This document shows, piece after piece, positions 61,534 to 64,000 of a stretch of DNA of 64,000 nucleotides. The stretch comes from a candidate division FCPU426 bacterium (GTDB lineage: Bacteria > Oederibacteriota > Muellerivitia > Muellerivitales > DAHXKG01), in NCBI GenBank assembly GCA_027366525.1, contig DAHXKG010000005.1, forward strand, positions 154,510 through 218,509, read 5' to 3'. A program made the translations under genes and the position numbers. The notes under the pieces are model-generated. The model ran no database searches. It saw nothing but the letters and a program-made list of their open reading frames with translations, and had not been told where the DNA came from. Each line of letters opens with the position of its first letter. The first letter of the stretch is position 1.

Positions 61534-63966
61534 TTGTCAACAGCACTTATAATTCATGGGCATTTTTATCAACCCCCTCGCGAAAATCCATGGACGGGTT
61601 TTATTGATGACCAATCCAGTGCGTATCCATATGCCAATTGGAATGAGCGTATTTATAGGGAGTGTTATAAACCCAACGCCTATGCAAGGATTTATGATGG
61701 CACCAGTGGCGAAGTAGAGGATATTGTTAATAATTATGAGTTTATTAATTTTAATTTCGGTCCAACGTTGTTTAGTTGGATAGAACGATATCATCAGCGG
61801 ATTTATCAGAAGATTTTGCAGGCAGAAAAGAAATCCTTAGAATTATTTAGTGGTCATAGCAATGCGATTGCTCAAGTATATAATCATATTATCCTGCCGT
61901 TGGCGAGTGAACGTGATAAACGCACTCAAATTAGGTGGGGAATAATGGATTATGAATACAGATTTAATCATAAACCAGAAGCGATGTGGCTTTCAGAAAC
62001 TGCATGTAATGATGATACGTTAAGTTGTTTAATCGATGAACAGCTTTCGTATGTTATCTTAGCCCCGCAACAAGCTTGGCATGTGCGTCCATTAAACAAT
62101 TCCTCGCTACCTTGGGTGGATGTTTCCAATGGAGATATTGATACGGGGATGCCGTATCGATATTTTCAACGCAATGGCAGTGGAAAATTTATTGATATCT
62201 TTTTTTATAATGCCAATATTGCTAAATTAATTGCTTTTGATGGTGCCTTAGCTTCAAGCCAATCCCTCGTATCAAAATTACTTCAATTTAAAGGAAATGG
62301 GAATCTGGTTCAAATAGCAACTGATGGTGAAAGTTATGGACATCATACAAAGTTTGGAGATAGGACATTGGCATATGCCTTGAAAGTGGAAGCGCTCAAA
62401 GCTGGATTTTATATTACCAATTATGGAGAATTTTTAGAAAAAAATCCGCCAATCATGGAAGTGGAGATAAAAAGCGGGAAAAATGAGGAAGGCACTTCAT
62501 GGAGTTGTATTCATGGCGTTGACCGATGGAAAGATGATTGCGGATGTCATACGGGTGGTGGGAAAAACTGGAATCAGCAATGGCGCATGCCGTTACGACA
62601 AGCATTGGACTTTTTGAGGGACTATATTGCGCAGTTATTTGAATCACAAAAAGGGATTTTATTTCAGGAACCATGGGAATCAAGAGATGCATACATGAAG
62701 ACGCTTTTAGATGCTCGGATCTCTAAAGAAGGTTTTATTTTAAGTCAAGCCCCCAAAAAAATTTCTGATGTGGAAATTATTCAAGCATTAACATGGTTAG
62801 AAATTCAAAGGAATGGGATGTTTATGTATACGAGCTGTGCATGGTTTTTTAATGATATTTCCGGCATTGAAACAGTTCAAGTTTTAAAATATGCAGAACG
62901 GATATTTGATTTATTAGAGTGTTTGAACATCGAAACAAAAAAAGAAGAGTTTTTAGCCATGCTTTCGCTAGCTAAAAGCAATATTTCTGAATTCGGCAAT
63001 GGTGCAACTATTTATAACCGGTTTGTTCAACCATCAAAAGTGGCGACTCAAGATATCGTGGCGCATTTAGCACTATCACGATCTGTAATCAATGTGAAGT
63101 CAGAAGGAGAATTTGGAGATTATGGATATGTCTTTTCCAATACTCGAGATGAAATACAGGGGAAGCTCCATTTAACTACTGGTGTGGTAGAGATACAGTC
63201 TAAACTCACTTTAGATAGGAAAAGTTATCAATATGCAGCATTATATCTAGGAGGAGTTGATTTTCATGGAGTAGTTAGACCGACACAAACCATGAGTGAA
63301 TTTGAAGAATGTATGGACTATATTTGGACTAAGTTTTATACGGCCTCTTTGCCTCAAATTCTTCGAATTATACAAGAAAAGTTTAATTCTCATGAATATG
63401 GAATAGAACATCTTATTTCAGGAAATCGAACGGAAATTTTTCGCTCGATTTTTGGGATATTAATTTCAAATTTTTCTGAAAAATATACTCAATTATATGA
63501 AGAAAATAAAAGAAGCCTGGAAATACTTCGAACAGCAGGATTTGAATTGCCAGTGGAGCTAAAAGCAGCTGCCGAATTTACCTTGGGTAAGAAGCTTGAA
63601 AAGGAAATACAAAATCAAGATTGGAAAAAAGATCCCCATAAATATAAAAAAATTATTGAAATTGCAGATGAGGTATCAAAATTTGGACTTCATTTAAGTG
63701 GGGCGTTCTCAACCCAAATTTTGAAAGAAATTATTAATGAATGTGTTATATTAGCTAGTCAATATCCCACAGAAGAAAACGTCGAAGTAGCTTTGAAAAT
63801 TATTCGGTTGAATCAAAAGGTAGGTGAATATTTAAATTTTTACACAGCTCAGGAGATTATTTTTGAAAGTATTATGAAAAACGGTAAAGTACTTAAATTG
63901 ATAGAATTAGCCAATCATCTTGGAATAAAAGTTGAATCGATCACAGCCCCGGAAATAAAAAAATGA
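61534..63966 (+). CDS. GH57-family DUF3536 glycoside hydrolase
   Basis: The 810-residue protein starts LIIHGHFYQPPRENPWTG, a GH57 signature with the DUF3536 branch continuation. The candidate nucleophile is Glu155 in MWLSETACN, and a DIFFYN segment and GIMDYEYRFNHKPE follow. The C-terminal half is mostly helical. GH57 enzymes act on alpha-glucans (amylase, branching enzyme, 4-alpha-glucanotransferase), and DUF3536 members are often found with glycogen genes. The TTG start has GGAG 9 nt upstream, and the TGA overlaps the next ATG. The exact activity is unknown. There is no signal peptide, so it is probably cytoplasmic. Confidence 0.85.
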   Translation: MSTALIIHGHFYQPPRENPWTGFIDDQSSAYPYANWNERIYRECYKPNAYARIYDGTSGEVEDIVNNYEFINFNFGPTLFSWIERYHQRIYQKILQAEKKSLELFSGHSNAIAQVYNHIILPLASERDKRTQIRWGIMDYEYRFNHKPEAMWLSETACNDDTLSCLIDEQLSYVILAPQQAWHVRPLNNSSLPWVDVSNGDIDTGMPYRYFQRNGSGKFIDIFFYNANIAKLIAFDGALASSQSLVSKLLQFKGNGNLVQIATDGESYGHHTKFGDRTLAYALKVEALKAGFYITNYGEFLEKNPPIMEVEIKSGKNEEGTSWSCIHGVDRWKDDCGCHTGGGKNWNQQWRMPLRQALDFLRDYIAQLFESQKGILFQEPWESRDAYMKTLLDARISKEGFILSQAPKKISDVEIIQALTWLEIQRNGMFMYTSCAWFFNDISGIETVQVLKYAERIFDLLECLNIETKKEEFLAMLSLAKSNISEFGNGATIYNRFVQPSKVATQDIVAHLALSRSVINVKSEGEFGDYGYVFSNTRDEIQGKLHLTTGVVEIQSKLTLDRKSYQYAALYLGGVDFHGVVRPTQTMSEFEECMDYIWTKFYTASLPQILRIIQEKFNSHEYGIEHLISGNRTEIFRSIFGILISNFSEKYTQLYEENKRSLEILRTAGFELPVELKAAAEFTLGKKLEKEIQNQDWKKDPHKYKKIIEIADEVSKFGLHLSGAFSTQILKEIINECVILASQYPTEENVEVALKIIRLNQKVGEYLNFYTAQEIIFESIMKNGKVLKLIELANHLGIKVESITAPEIKK

Positions 63967-64000
63967 GTAATTTAGAAATCACTGAAAACTTAAAGATCGG
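63963..64000 (+). CDS. Start of an overlapping downstream gene (3' truncated)
   Basis: An ATG overlaps the stop of the GH57 gene (ATGA) and reads MSNLEITENLKI to the window edge. The coupling implies cotranscription. Too little is visible to name it. Confidence 0.4.
   Translation, partial: MSNLEITENLKI

Overview
The window looks like a chromosomal segment of a diderm (LPS-bearing) bacterium with an AT-rich genome. Nearly all genes lie on the plus strand, packed into long operons with short gaps, stop/start adjacency or small overlaps. TTG and GTG starts are common. The evidence for a diderm is the lipid A run (skp/ompH, lpxD, an lpxC-fabZ fusion, lpxA, lpxI), predicted outer-membrane barrels and a membrane-anchored PpiD-like chaperone. 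The fused LpxC-FabZ, LpxI instead of LpxH, the PurS/PurQ/short-PurL set, zinc-type L28 and L32, DUF4321 and a GH57/DUF3536 protein argue against a gammaproteobacterium. They fit a deep-branching or little-cultured diderm phylum, but I cannot assign one. I saw no transposons, CRISPR arrays, tRNAs or rRNAs.

Layout. 1-5390: lipid A synthesis, ending in a sugar aminotransferase. 5508-20550: purine biosynthesis (purB, S, Q, L, F, M, N, H, D), interrupted by a CbiX-like gene, a TPR/barrel protein and an O-antigen-ligase/TPR protein; PurD carries an extra N-terminal membrane domain. 20636-26166: translation and housekeeping genes (tsaC, a low-molecular-weight phosphatase, rpiB, rpmB on the minus strand, recG, rsmD, coaD). 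26222-33870: a consensus promoter followed by yceD, rpmF, plsX, fabH, fabD, fabG, acpP, fabF, rnc, a DUF4321 gene and maf. 34059-35519 (minus): PpiD-like chaperone. 35755-41759: zinc-ribbon protein, then mreB, mreC, mreD, mrdA, rodA. 41888-50956: PfkB kinase, two aminotransferases, hom, thrC, lysC, cimA. 50937-54621: murI, envelope proteins, a Fur regulator, greA.

54628-61336 is the most distinctive part. A SAM-I riboswitch with a terminator precedes a zinc-ribbon threonine-synthase paralogue, a MoaD/ThiS-type sulfur carrier, a NIL-domain protein, a degenerate E1-like protein, a cysteine-synthase-family enzyme and an intact E1-like protein. A second leader, resembling the SAM-II/SAM-V pseudoknot family and followed by a strong terminator, precedes cysD-cysN (sulfate activation). 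Read together, this is a SAM-responsive sulfur assimilation region in which sulfur probably travels as a protein thiocarboxylate to a PLP enzyme making cysteine and/or homocysteine. The upstream hom-thrC-lysC genes would supply homoserine. The window closes with a GH57/DUF3536 glycosidase and the first codons of an overlapping gene.
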